Made by a program: the position numbers and the translations under genes
Assembly (NCBI GenBank): GCA_948144175.1
Contig: CANXME010002183.1
Coordinates: forward strand, 186,001 to 250,000
DNA length: 64,000 nucleotides
Source of the DNA: Closterium sp. NIES-65
Lineage: Eukaryota; Streptophyta; Zygnematophyceae; Desmidiales; Closteriaceae
Reading direction: 5' to 3'
In this document: one piece after another, positions 42,443 to 51,570 of the stretch
How the letters are laid out: each line of letters opens with the position of its first letter
Numbering within the stretch: the stretch's first letter is position 1
Notes under the pieces: model-generated
What the model was told of the DNA's origin: nothing
What the model saw: the letters and a program-made list of their open reading frames with translations, nothing else
Databases searched by the model: none

Positions 42443-43115
42443 TAAGGGTACTCGCGCGCAGGAGCGGGGTGGGGGATGGACGATATCCGGGGGGGCTCTT
42501 TCCAGGATCTGAGGCGAGTATTGGAAATGGTTCAGACGAGGCAAGGGGAAGTGTTGTATATTTTGGAAAACGTGGACTTCGTAGAGGATTGCTGGGAACA
42601 CGTGAGGAGGGCGTTTGCGGAGGTGGAGGCGGCCGTAGGTAGGGAGCAGGCGGTTGATGCAGCGCAGCTGGGGTCCAGGGCCCACCGACCGAGAAGTTAC
42701 TGGCAGAACGGGATCTCGGACGCGAGCCTACGTCACGCGCTCACGCAGATGCAACGGCTCGAACCCAGGCTGGTCAGTGACATCCTGGGTCCCAACCGGC
42801 TGCCCACACCAGTCACCACTCCTGACCATCCGTCACAATATCAGTGCAACGTGCCAGGGAAGCCGAGGCAGGCGCTGCCTACGCTCGTGTCCTACGTGGA
42901 CGCGTACGGGTTCGTGATGGAGGGGGATCTGCCAGGTCCGGGAATGATCTACGATGTAGTGGGGAAGCAGTGGGAGCAACCTACGGCTGCCGAACGGGAG
43001 TTAGCCTGGGAGCCACAGCCTGGGAGCCACAGCCCATCCTCGAGTGACGGAGCCCCAGAGACGCGCGGCGCTGGGCCGAGCTATGGATTTGAGCGTCATG
43101 ACGTGGCTAGTGGAG
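42140..43115 (+). pseudogene. C5 cytosine-DNA methyltransferase domain, interrupted
   Basis: Transfers methyl from S-adenosylmethionine to cytosine C5 in intact homologues. Visible motifs in order: I (ELYGGIGTGL, 42173), II (QVERDP, 42245), an Asp-containing block VDDVRTITTEKLEQWGQIDV, IV (AGWEC, then TAA, then GYSRAGAG, 42431-42470), VI (YILENVDFVEDCW, 42557), VIII (GSRAHRPRSYWQN, 42670), a variable region (42710-42990) likely to read the target, IX-like PTAAERELAWE (42985) and X (RRAALGRAMDLSVMTWLVE, 43059). Motif IV normally has Pro before Cys; here it is Glu. The TAA is one C to T from CAA (Gln). A frame break at 43007-43044, next to a 14-bp tandem duplication, separates IX from X. Confidence 0.88.
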
Positions 43116-45614
43116 ACTATACGCATGCACTTGAAGCGGAAGGAGCTGCAACGCGGCATAGAAGTCAGCGAGCTGTACCAGGAGGAGGAGGAGGCCGAGA
43201 TGAAGCGGCGCCAGCTGCAAGCGATAGAAGAACAAGAAGAGGCGCAGATTTTAGAAGGATGGGCCTACATGGCCGTGGGAGTAGCGGAGAGAGGCGCGGA
43301 TCAAGGGGTACTACCTCTGGACGGAGAGCTGCCAGCCCCCGCGGAGAAGCCAAGTCAGGAAAGGGGCCCTGATGACGATTGGCCCATTGGCACAGGAATG
43401 GGGGCAAAAGCGGTGCGAGCGCTGCAGGAAGTGCTGAGAATGCACCGCCAGACGTTCGCTTATACCCTGCAAGAGTTGGGTCAGTGCAACACGCATCAGA
43501 TGCAAGTGAAGCTGACGACAGAAGTACCCATATACCAGAGGAAGCGGAGGATGAGTCCCGAAGACCTAGATATATGCAGGGAGAAGTGTGCCGAGCTGTT
43601 GGCTGCGGGCCTCATACAGAACTCGGACAGTGACTATGCAGCCGCGACAGTGGTGGCTGCACGGAAAGATATCACGGGGGAGGTGTCAGCCAGGAGGATG
43701 TGTGGGGACTACCGAGGGCTTAACAAAGTGACGGTGGCGGATCGGTACCCCATGCAATCCGCAGAGGAGATATTCGATCGACTGCAAGGGGCAGTGGTGT
43801 TCAGCACGTTGGATCTCCGCCAGGGGTTCAACCAGATACCTATTCGGGAGGAGGACCGCAAGAAGACAGCATTCCATGGGCCGGACGGATTACACGAGTG
43901 GAAGTTCATGCCCTTCGGCATGAAGAACGCACCGGCTTTGTTTCAGAGGGTGATGGACTCAGTGCTGAGGAATGTCCCGGCGGCAGCCTGCTACATAGAC
44001 AACGTGGTGGTGTTCAGCGCCTCCGATGAGCAGCATGTGAGGGACGTGAGCGACACGCAGGTGGCTATACGAGAGGCAGGACTAACCTGCCATCCGAAGA
44101 AGTGCAGTTTTGGCAACAGTACGGTGAAGTATCTAGGGTTCGAGGTACAAGGGGGGCGACTGAGCATCCAACAGGCGAAAGTTGAGGTGCTGGACCGAGT
44201 CCCCGCCCCCAAGGATCGTAGCACGCTGCGGGCGGTGCTAGCCTTCCTCAACTACTACCGCAAGTTTGTACCCAACTTCAGTCGCACAACCGCGGTATTG
44301 AATAAGCTGCTGAGGGAGGAGCAGCCATGGCAGTGGGGGGAGGCGGAGCAGGGGGCATTCAAAGCCCTACTGAAGGCTGTGAAGACTGGGACAGTGCTCA
44401 CTCTGCCCAACAAAGAGGATCCTTTCACACTCTACACAGACTGGAGCAGTGCCGGGATGGGAGGTATCCTATGCCAAGAACAAGAAGGACAGGAGATGGT
44501 AGTGGCGTTTGCGAGCAGGAGCTGCAATCCAGCAGAAGCCAACTACAGTTCCTATGAGGGGGAAGGGCTAGCAGCGGTGTGGGCCATCACTCATTTCCGG
44601 GTATACCTGCAAGGGAGACCGTTCACATTAGTCACAGACCATCAACCTCTGACATGGCTGATGACTAACCAGGCTCTGACAGGGAGGAATGCCCGATGGG
44701 CGATGAGATTACAGAAGTATGAGTTCACGATTCGGCACCGAGCAGGGAAAATGCTGCAGCACGTGGACGGGCTCTCACGTAACCCGCCCCCTACAAGCCC
44801 AGAGGTGTGCCTGGTGGCAATGGCCCGCGAGATTGACGGAGAAGGAGCGAAGCAGCAGGCACAACGAGGAGCTGACGACATCTGGGGAGACGATGAGACT
44901 CTGCGGTGGATCCAGGGAAAGACGTCTGAGGCAGAGACAGGGAGTGAGAGAGCCAGGGCCAGAGGGCTGCATTATCGGTGGTTCCAAGGTCAACTGCAGA
45001 AGACTACCAAGGAAGGGTGGAAGCTAGTCCCTAGGCGAGAAGAGCGGGAGGAGATAATCGCGAAGGTGCATCGGCAGTTGGGGCATTACGGCAGCCTGCG
45101 GACAAGCCAGCTGATAGAGACAGGCTGGTGGTGGGCAGGCATGAGAGGAGACATCAAAGCTTGGGTGAGCTCGTGCGAGCTATGCAGCCAGAACAAAGCG
45201 GAGCTCGAGAAGGGAAGGGAGGAGCTTCAGTCTTTACCTATCAGGGGAATAGGGTGCCGTTGGTCCCTAGATCTGGCAGGAGAGATGCTGCTCAGCCGAA
45301 GGGGGAAGAGGTTCATTCTGATAATGATTGAGCACGGCAGCAAATGGGTGGAAGTCAAGGCCCTGCCGAGCAAGAGCTCAGCCAAGATAGCCGAGGCATT
45401 CGAGGAGCAAGTGCTGACACGCTTTGGAGCATGCGGAGAAGTACTGACGGACCAAGGCACTGAGTTCTTGGGTGAATTTGAGAAGTTGCTGAAGGCGAGT
45501 GGCATTACTCACCGGCGAACCTCACGGTACCATCCGCAGAGCAACGGCCTGACAGAGAGTTTTGTGCAGACTATGAAGCAGGGACTAAGGGCATACGGAG
45601 AGAAGTTCAAGTGA
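43044..45614 (+). CDS. pol: Methyltransferase motif X, RT, RNase H and integrase (856 codons)
   Basis: The first codon is GTG, so this is the downstream part of a polyprotein, not an independent gene. Residues 5-25 complete the methyltransferase. A Glu-rich coiled-coil-like stretch (ELYQEEEEAEMKRRQLQAIE) follows. RT: VPIYQRKRRMSPEDLDICRE, RMCGDYRGLNKVTVADRYPM, FSTLDLRQGFNQIPIREEDR, then YIDNVVVFS at residue 317, where Asn replaces the second Asp of YxDD. RNase H: LYTDWSSAGMGGIL, FASRSCNPAEANYSSYEGEG, VTDHQPLTWLMTN. Integrase: zinc site HRQLGH and CELC (about 676-715), core Asp743, Asp803 (LTDQGTEF) and Glu838 (NGLTESFVQ). Ends at a TGA in YGEKFK-stop. Confidence 0.9.
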   Translation: MTEPQRRAALGRAMDLSVMTWLVETIRMHLKRKELQRGIEVSELYQEEEEAEMKRRQLQAIEEQEEAQILEGWAYMAVGVAERGADQGVLPLDGELPAPAEKPSQERGPDDDWPIGTGMGAKAVRALQEVLRMHRQTFAYTLQELGQCNTHQMQVKLTTEVPIYQRKRRMSPEDLDICREKCAELLAAGLIQNSDSDYAAATVVAARKDITGEVSARRMCGDYRGLNKVTVADRYPMQSAEEIFDRLQGAVVFSTLDLRQGFNQIPIREEDRKKTAFHGPDGLHEWKFMPFGMKNAPALFQRVMDSVLRNVPAAACYIDNVVVFSASDEQHVRDVSDTQVAIREAGLTCHPKKCSFGNSTVKYLGFEVQGGRLSIQQAKVEVLDRVPAPKDRSTLRAVLAFLNYYRKFVPNFSRTTAVLNKLLREEQPWQWGEAEQGAFKALLKAVKTGTVLTLPNKEDPFTLYTDWSSAGMGGILCQEQEGQEMVVAFASRSCNPAEANYSSYEGEGLAAVWAITHFRVYLQGRPFTLVTDHQPLTWLMTNQALTGRNARWAMRLQKYEFTIRHRAGKMLQHVDGLSRNPPPTSPEVCLVAMAREIDGEGAKQQAQRGADDIWGDDETLRWIQGKTSEAETGSERARARGLHYRWFQGQLQKTTKEGWKLVPRREEREEIIAKVHRQLGHYGSLRTSQLIETGWWWAGMRGDIKAWVSSCELCSQNKAELEKGREELQSLPIRGIGCRWSLDLAGEMLLSRRGKRFILIMIEHGSKWVEVKALPSKSSAKIAEAFEEQVLTRFGACGEVLTDQGTEFLGEFEKLLKASGITHRRTSRYHPQSNGLTESFVQTMKQGLRAYGEKFK

Positions 45615-46280
45615 GATTGGGATGCAAGGCTACCCTGGGTGGCGGCGGGATACCGATTCAGTAAGCAAGCGGCCTTGAAAGACTTCTCCTCTTACTACCT
45701 GCTGCTAGGAAGGGAACCCATCCTACCGGTGGATGCGCCACGGCTCTTGACGGGGGTGGTCAGGGCCGACACAGCGGAGGCTTGGGTGGGGTTAGCTGAG
45801 GCGCGGGCGTGGTACCTGCGGGAGATGCTGCCAGCGGCACTAGAGAACCTGCAAGTGGCACAGCTCACGGATGCCCAGCGCTACAAACGGAGGAGAGAAG
45901 AGAAGACAGAGAAAAGGGGGCCACAACTGGGGGTGGGAGAGGAAGTGTATGTCAAGCAGGCGAGGCAGGACATGCTGGACATAGGACTGAGTGTCGAGCG
46001 GTGGAGAGTGAAAGAAGTGAAGGATTCAGGCGTGGTGGTGCTAGTCGGGGAGAAGGGTCAGGAGAAGCGGGACCATTGGACGAACGTGGTGCGGGCCAGG
46101 CCCCTTACAATGGCCCCATCAGTAAGGAGGAGCCTCAGGAAGGAGAAGGGAGGGCAGCCTTTCTACCAGGAGGTCCATCCGCGACAAGGGACGGAACCAG
46201 TGCCGAGGAGGGGGCAAGTAGGAAAGGCAGAACCAAAGACCCAAGGCTTGGGGAGGGAGCTAAGGAACTTGATGGGCTGA
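45615..46280 (+). CDS. pol: Integrase C-terminal region of the methyltransferase Gypsy element
   Basis: Same frame as 43044-45611 after one TGA: DWDARLPWVAAGYRFSKQAA and YYLLLGREPILPVDAPRLLT are the usual end of a Gypsy integrase core. An Arg/Lys/Glu-rich helix (QRYKRRREEKTEKRGPQ) and an SH3-like segment (GEEVYVKQARQDMLDIG, RWRVKEVKDSGVVVLVGEKG) follow. It stops at TGA 46278-46280. No chromodomain is found, so targeting would rely on another feature, if any. Confidence 0.87.
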   Translation, partial: DWDARLPWVAAGYRFSKQAALKDFSSYYLLLGREPILPVDAPRLLTGVVRADTAEAWVGLAEARAWYLREMLPAALENLQVAQLTDAQRYKRRREEKTEKRGPQLGVGEEVYVKQARQDMLDIGLSVERWRVKEVKDSGVVVLVGEKGQEKRDHWTNVVRARPLTMAPSVRRSLRKEKGGQPFYQEVHPRQGTEPVPRRGQVGKAEPKTQGLGRELRNLMG

Positions 46281-46351
46281 TGAGATATAGCAGGGAGGCC
46301 TAGAGGACAGCACAGACACACGAGGGCAGAGGAGAAGGAAGATTCCGACAT

Positions 46352-46724
46352 CTGTCATGTTTTTAATTGCTAAATAGCGTAGGCAGGGACAATATAAAAT
46401 CATGACAGATTACAGTAGTGAGTAGAGTTACAAATGAGTTAAAGGAACCCCGCGCAATCAAGGCGGGGGAAACGAGGAGACGTAGCGAAAGCGGGTATCC
46501 GTTGTGGAGCAACGGTAACCCGGCCCTACTACTTAGGCAAGCAACCGAAGTAGGTTCAATTGCTTGCTTGTTTGTTTCCACTCTTAGCCAAAGATTTGCT
46601 ACTCCCTATTGCTGCTTTCGTAGAGGAGCCAACCACAGCAAGCCCAAGTGAATTGTTGCAAAAGGGGTTTGATCGGCAGTCAGCCGAGTTAGGTTTTCCT
46701 AGCCAAGATCTAGTGGCTAGGAAC
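46352..46724 (+). repeat. 3' LTR of the methyltransferase Gypsy element
   Basis: 373 bp, 368 identical to 39553-39925. Followed by CGTCG at 46725-46729, then C1 integrase on the minus strand. Confidence 0.92.
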
Positions 46725-46729
46725 CGTCG

Positions 46730-47220
46730 ACGTCGCGCGGGCGCGGCGGGATGTTGGGATGTTCGTCAGTGTCGTCGCGGTCCACTGCTGCTGCTGCTGC
46801 TGCTTCGTCTTCTGGAGTCGCAAAGCTGCGGCCGCTGTTGACGTAGCCTCGTGCCTCATTACGACGTTCGTCCTCAATCCACTGCTTCAAGGTGAGCCGC
46901 TCGTAGAAGAGAATATCACGCGTGGGAACAACCTCCTTGCTGTCAATGTCAAGAACGAGCCACCCTCTGTGCTCGTGACTGAGCCCCAGATGAATTCCCC
47001 AGTGCGCGCGATGAACGGACTTGCCGATTGTGGCCTAGGCCAGCCGATACTGCACCATGCACCCCCAAACCCTCAGCATGGAGGGATCTCCCCTTGAGCC
47101 GGTCCGCTTCATATGAGGGGACAGGTTATCCCTGTTGGCGGTGGTGGAGAGAAGGTTGTGCAGGCGCACCGTGTGGTTCATGGCGTAGGGCCAAAACTTC
47201 TTTGGAAGGCCGGACTGGTT
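46730..47220 (-). pseudogene. pol: C1 integrase C-terminal part and spacer
   Basis: Minus strand. From the D1 insertion point it reads NQSGLPKKFWPYAMNHTVRL and HNLLSTTANRDNLSPHMKRT, then RVWGCMVQYRLA, the conserved C-terminal half of a Copia integrase, then an acidic and Ala-rich spacer (PEDEAAAAAAVDRDDTDE) up to the Gypsy insertion. With D1 removed it follows MTKVCALM of the upstream part in frame. A TAG near 47033 interrupts it. Confidence 0.85.
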
Positions 47221-47225
47221 CATGA

Positions 47226-48100
47226 TGTTATGTGATGCTATCATCTGCATTCACGTCTGTCTGCCTCCCATCATATGTTCGTGCGTTGCATGCGTGGTGT
47301 GAGCGTGTGCAAGAATTCCTGTTTGATGTGGTTTGGATTTCCTTAGTGTGTGTGAATGCTCTTTGGCTTGAGCAGATATCTGAAGTGACTCCTCTGCTCA
47401 AGAGCTTTCCGTCAAGCCAAGCATCGCTTCAATCGGAGCACGAACAAGAAAGTTACAAACGTTTGAAGTTCGTATGCTTTTGATATTTGGTTGTGGTGAA
47501 TATGGGAAGTTGTGGGGTTGACTCCATATGAGGTACAGAATTTTGGGGGTTGGGAAATTCGTCAACATCACTGTAGATGCTGCCAAGTGGTTGGGAGGAG
47601 CCAAACCAGGTTGGCAAGTGTGGCCAAGTTGGGCAAGGTGGATGGCATGGGTTGGGAAAGTGACAAAAGTGAAAGTGGGGTTGCCTATGAAGAGGGGAAT
47701 TGTGTGGCATGGGGTTTTCTTGGTTGGGGACTCTCTTGGGACCTTCCCTCTCGTCCTCCTCATCCCATCTCACCTGGTTTATTGCTACTCCAACTCTCTT
47801 GTGTAGTGATTGTGAACTTGTGAGACTCTTGTGATTGAGTTAAGTTCTTATGGCAGCATACCCCCCTGTGCGCCGAAATTGATAAGTCGAGATTTACTTC
47901 ACCTCTTGATACGATTCAAATTGGGAATTGTAGCCACGGAATAGGGCTACAACATATCTGAGTTTTATGAAGTTTTGAAAATGAAAGTTTCGTCGACGGC
48001 GTTTCTTGTGAGCGCGACTATTCTGTCCAGAAATTGAGACCAACGATTTTGTGATATTTAGGCACATAATCTTCATAGACTCCGTTCTTGGTCTCTAACA
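47226..48100 (+). repeat. D1 5' LTR
   Basis: 875 bp with matching ends TGTTA...TAACA. Its 3' two thirds (47533-48100) align to 49609-50176 with few differences. The open frames within are not supported as genes. Confidence 0.85.
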
Positions 48101-48102
48101 AG

Positions 48103-48114
48103 TGGTATCAGAGC
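48103..48114 (+). promoter_or_regulatory. D1 primer-binding site
   Basis: TGGTATCAGAGC, two bases inside the LTR: the classical Copia site complementary to the 3' end of initiator Met-tRNA. Confidence 0.88.
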
Positions 48115-48335
48115 TGATTAAGGACCTTGTGGGGAGTCTACTGAAGTGTGAAGACCCTCCTAGACCCACCATGGCCTGTGGGCGTGCCTAAGTGGAGTTT
48201 TGGAGGTTGGATGTGACTTCAGCTAAGGGGAAACTCTGCCGAAATTTCGTTGGCGCTGACACTTGTGGAAATTGTGTGGGACTTCGGTGTGGACAGCAAA
48301 GGGGGAGCTGGAACCTGTGATTGGGAGCAGAGGAG

Positions 48336-49608
48336 ATGAGTCAAGGGAGTGGAGAAGCAGCTGAGAAGAGGAGTGAGCCGCCACCATCCAAGATTGAGGC
48401 GTTGGATGGCTCCAACTACGAGGAATGAAGCAGGCGGATGCGGAGCGCCTTCAAGCGCTATAAGCTGCTGAAACTCGTGATGGGAGAAGAGAAGATGCCG
48501 GAAGAAGGAGATGTCCGCGATCGATGGATTGAGAAAAGCGCGGTGCTGTACGACTTGATTCTACAGTCGGTCAACAACGACATGTTCCAGCACATCAAGG
48601 ATTTGGTGGAGCTCGATGACTCAGGACCAAATGCGTGGAAGCTGCTACGCGACGTGGTTCAGCCCAACACCCTGCCGATGGTGATCGTATTGGAGAAGGA
48701 GCTGGCGCCTCTCCATGCGGCCGGGAGACGATGTGAATCCGGTGCTTGACAAGGTCAAGGACACCTATGCGAGGATGGCAACGGCGAGCAGCAAGGTGTC
48801 GGAGATGCAGCAGTGCACCAAGATCATCTCGGTGCTCGACAACTCGTGGGACAACCTTATCCCCACCCTCAACGTTCAGCAGGACAAGTGGACGCCTGAC
48901 TGGCTACGGCAGCAGATCCTGTAGGAGGACTTCCGCAGGCGCCACACGGGAGGTGGTGCTGCCAAAAAAACTGCTGAGGGGTATGGAGCTGCAGGAGGCA
49001 GTAGAGGAAGAGGGGGAGGGAGAGGCCGAGGCCATGGGAGAGGCTTTGGCAGAGGGAGAGGCCGAGGTGACTACAATGAGGGGCATGGGAGCTCTGGAGG
49101 TAGGGGGAGCACCCGAATGGAGGGTGCGTGCTGGTACTGCAAGAAGGCTGGACACCCGTGGTTCAAGTGTTTCAGCCGGCCTGAGGGATGGGCCCCTCCA
49201 GGCATGAAGCCGCCAAGTGGTGAACGCGCACGAGGTGGCGCTGTGCAAGGTTCAGGTGCACAAGGTGATGGTGCACAAGGTAAAGCCGACTTTTGGATGT
49301 TCCTCATGGTTGAGGATGTGCAAGGGAGTGGGGGTGATGTGGGTTCAGTTGGGAAGGTTGTGATGCACACCCTCACTCACTGGGTAATCGATTCAGGTTG
49401 CACAAGTCACATGACCCCAAGGGCAGAATTGCTTGACGAGGTAAAACCCCCTAGGAAGATAAAGTTTGTGGCTGCCGCTTTTGGTGCCTTGCTCCCTGTG
49501 ATTGGTGATGGGAATGCCAAGGTAATGGGAGCCAATGGGGGGCTTGTGGGGCTGGGGAATGTGCTGTTGGTTGAAGGTTTGTCCGCTAACCTTCTTTCTA
49601 TGCGCTGG
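48336..49608 (+). pseudogene. gag: D1 gag with truncated protease
   Basis: ATG at 48336 (MSQGSGEAAEKRSEPPPSKI), then LDGSNYEE-TGA-SRRMRSAFK at 48426, where Trp is expected, then the Copia Gag core (WIEKSAVLYDLILQSVNNDM, FQHIKDLVELDDSGPNAWKL). A frame break lies near 48717, then VLDKVKDTYARMATASSKVS and IISVLDNSWDNLIPTLNVQQ. A TAG at 48922 precedes the Gly/Arg-rich segment. The knuckle CWYCKKAGHPWFKC is at about 49135. Protease: HWVIDSGCTSHMTPRAELLD (about 49380) and GNVLLVEGLSANLLSM, ending at the deletion. Typical plant-type Copia Gag, different from Copia-A. Confidence 0.87.
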
Positions 49609-50176
49609 GTACAGACTTTTGGGGGTTGGGAAATTCGTCAACATCACTGTAGATGCTGCCAAGTGGTTGGGAGGAGCCAAACCAGGTTGGCAAGTGTGGC
49701 CAAGTTGGGCAAGGTGGATGGCATGGGCTGGGAAAGTGACAAAAGTGAAAGTGGGGTTGCCTATGAAGAGGGGAATTGTGTGGCATGGGGTTTCCTTCGT
49801 TGGGGACTCTCTTGGGACCTTCCCTCTCGTCCTCCTCATCCCATCCCACCTGGTTTATTGCTACTCCAAATCTCTTGTGTAGTGATTGTGAACTTGTGAG
49901 ACTCTTGTGATTGAGTTAAGTTCTTATGGCAGCATACCCCCCTGTGCGCCGAAATTGATAAGTCGATATTTACTTCACTTCTTGATACGATTCAAATTGA
50001 GAATTGTAGCCACGGACTGGGGCTACAACATATCGGAGTTTGGTGAAGTTTTCACTGTGAACCTTTCGTCGACGGCGTTTCTTGTGAGCGCGACTATTCT
50101 GTCCAGAAATTGAGACCAACGATTTTGTGATATTTAGGCACATAATCTTCGTAGACTCCGTCCTTAGTCTCTAACA
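49609..50176 (+). repeat. D1 3' LTR, 5' truncated
   Basis: 568 bp matching 47533-48100 at constant offset 2076. Its left end joins protease coding sequence. Confidence 0.88.
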
Positions 50177-50181
50177 CATGA

Positions 50182-51570
50182 GGGCGCAAACTTTTGTCAT
50201 GAGGGTGTGATTGACCCTCTCTGCGACGCCTTGCTGCTGGTGAGCGTAGGGGAGAGAAATCTCATGCTCGATCCCCTTCTTGGTAAGAACGCTCTCCAGC
50301 TCGTTGCTGGGAAATTCCTTGGCCCCATCACTCTGCCAGATCTTCAACTTCCTTCCTGATTGTCGCTGCGCGTGCGCGAGGAAGATGCGAAATACTTCCG
50401 GAGCCTTGGAGCGAGCATCGACGTTGGCGACCCACACATGGCGCGAGTATGCGTCGATGAAGGTGAGGGTATATTTCTCGCCGTTGATGCTGTCGAAGGT
50501 GAGCACGATGAAGTTGCTGTATACTTTCTCCAGCTTCTTGTTACGGTTGGTGCTCGGCTCCAGAGAGGGGTAGGCGCTGTGGGAGAGCGCAGCTGTGGGG
50601 CAGATAGTGCAAGTGATTGGGTGAGGGGTGTTGTGTGGTTCTGTTCCGTTGGGGCGCAGTAGTGCTCCTGGCAGAAAAACTTTAGCGCGAAGGCAGTTGG
50701 CGATGGTCTGGCGCAAAGGGTGGCCCAGCCGCTGGTGCGAGAGGTCATCTTCGGCGCGAATGCAGGAGGTGCGCTTGTACCGAGCGTAGTGTTTCGCTAC
50801 TTCTACTTTCGTAAGTTGCGGGATCTGGAGTGGAGGTTCTTCTTCTTCTCCTGGTTCTGCTCCGTTGTTCGGCTCCTCTGCTTCTGCTTCTGCTCTTGCC
50901 GTCATCTCCCCTTCTGCAGGTGCCGTTGTGAGGTAGAGGGCGAGAAATTCACGGTCGGGGATGACGGTGAGCGGGGTTGCGGTGCCTTCAATGAAACGAG
51001 CGAAAGAATCTGGGCGGGAGATTGGACCAAGTGAGTCCCGCGAAGGAGTTGGTGGTATATTCCCCTCCTCAATCTCCGACCAGGGATCGCTCCAACGATG
51101 AGGTGAGCGAGGGGGTTCACGATTGCGTGGGGGTCGTCCGAGGGGAATGGCTACGCGGGGTGATTTTTCTCCAATTCTCGCTCAGCTTTCATCTCTCGTT
51201 CAGCTTCCTCCAATTCTTCTTGCGTGAGCTCCCCTTCGTCGGGTTTGGCTGATCCCCATCCTCCCGTGGTGACCGTGCCGCTGGCGCTGGCTCCCCATGC
51301 TCCAGTGGCGGATGCCTAGGTTGCGCCTTCTTCTGGTTCGTAATCTTCGTCTCCCCCTGCGCCTCGTCGTGCTAACTCCTCGTCCCATCCAGCCGCGACG
51401 CGTTGCTCATACAGTTTTTGTTTCTTTTCCGCTCGGGCCTTGTCTTGTTCTTCTTTGACGCTCAGCTCCCCTGTTGCGTCAGGATCCTTCCAAGCCGGGT
51501 CAGTTTCACGGCGGTAGACTTCGCGGGTGTACGGGCACGGTCGTCCATCTTGTCGAAGGTGGTGTTGTTA
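50182..51570 (-). pseudogene. pol: C1 integrase N-terminal part
   Basis: Minus strand, open from about 50905 to the D1 junction. DDLSHQRLGHPLRQTIANCL and CTICPTAALSHSAYP form the zinc region. FIVLTFDSINGEKYTLTFID, then WQSDGAKEFPSNELESVLTK and HQQQGVAERVNHTLMTKV provide the D, D, E core. Immediately before it is acidic, low-complexity sequence (EAEEPNNGAEPGEEEEPP). Upstream (51000-51570) is charged spacer with several stops. It continues, after D1, at 47220. Confidence 0.83.

Larger units (their letters stand above)
39553..46724 (+). mobile_element. Ty3/Gypsy element encoding a C5 DNA methyltransferase
   Basis: Two 373-bp direct repeats (39553-39925 and 46352-46724) with five differences, all transitions, flank a gag-pol. 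CGTCG at 39548-39552 and 46725-46729 is the target duplication within C1. Order: Gag with two zinc knuckles, aspartic protease, C5-methyltransferase domain, RT, RNase H, integrase. RT before integrase makes it Ty3/Gypsy. No chromodomain is seen. The termini (TTG...AAC) are not the usual TG...CA, and I see no clear tRNA primer-binding site next to the LTR. The polyprotein is broken at 42443 (stop), about 43007-43044 (frame) and 45612 (stop). Confidence 0.93.
47226..50176 (+). mobile_element. D1, internally deleted Ty1/Copia inserted in C1 integrase
   Basis: CATGA at 47221-47225 and 50177-50181 is the target duplication. The 5' LTR is 47226-48100 (TGTTATG...CTCTAACA). The 3' LTR copy begins only at about 49609, so its first 290 bp are missing. 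Between them are a PBS, gag with CCHC knuckle and the start of a protease. Integrase, RT and RNase H are absent. The join of protease (LLSMRWVQ) to mid-LTR at GGTACAGA marks one large internal deletion. Removing D1 rejoins the C1 integrase frame exactly. Confidence 0.9.

Noticed and set aside
42476..43372. Independent 298-codon gene downstream of the TAA
   Set aside because: It is the second half of the methyltransferase domain in the same frame as the upstream polyprotein, not a separate gene; its end after 43020 is out of frame.
47231..47483. 83-codon frame in the D1 5' LTR
   Set aside because: It lies inside an LTR, lacks similarity to known domains and is absent from the truncated 3' LTR copy, so it cannot be tested here.
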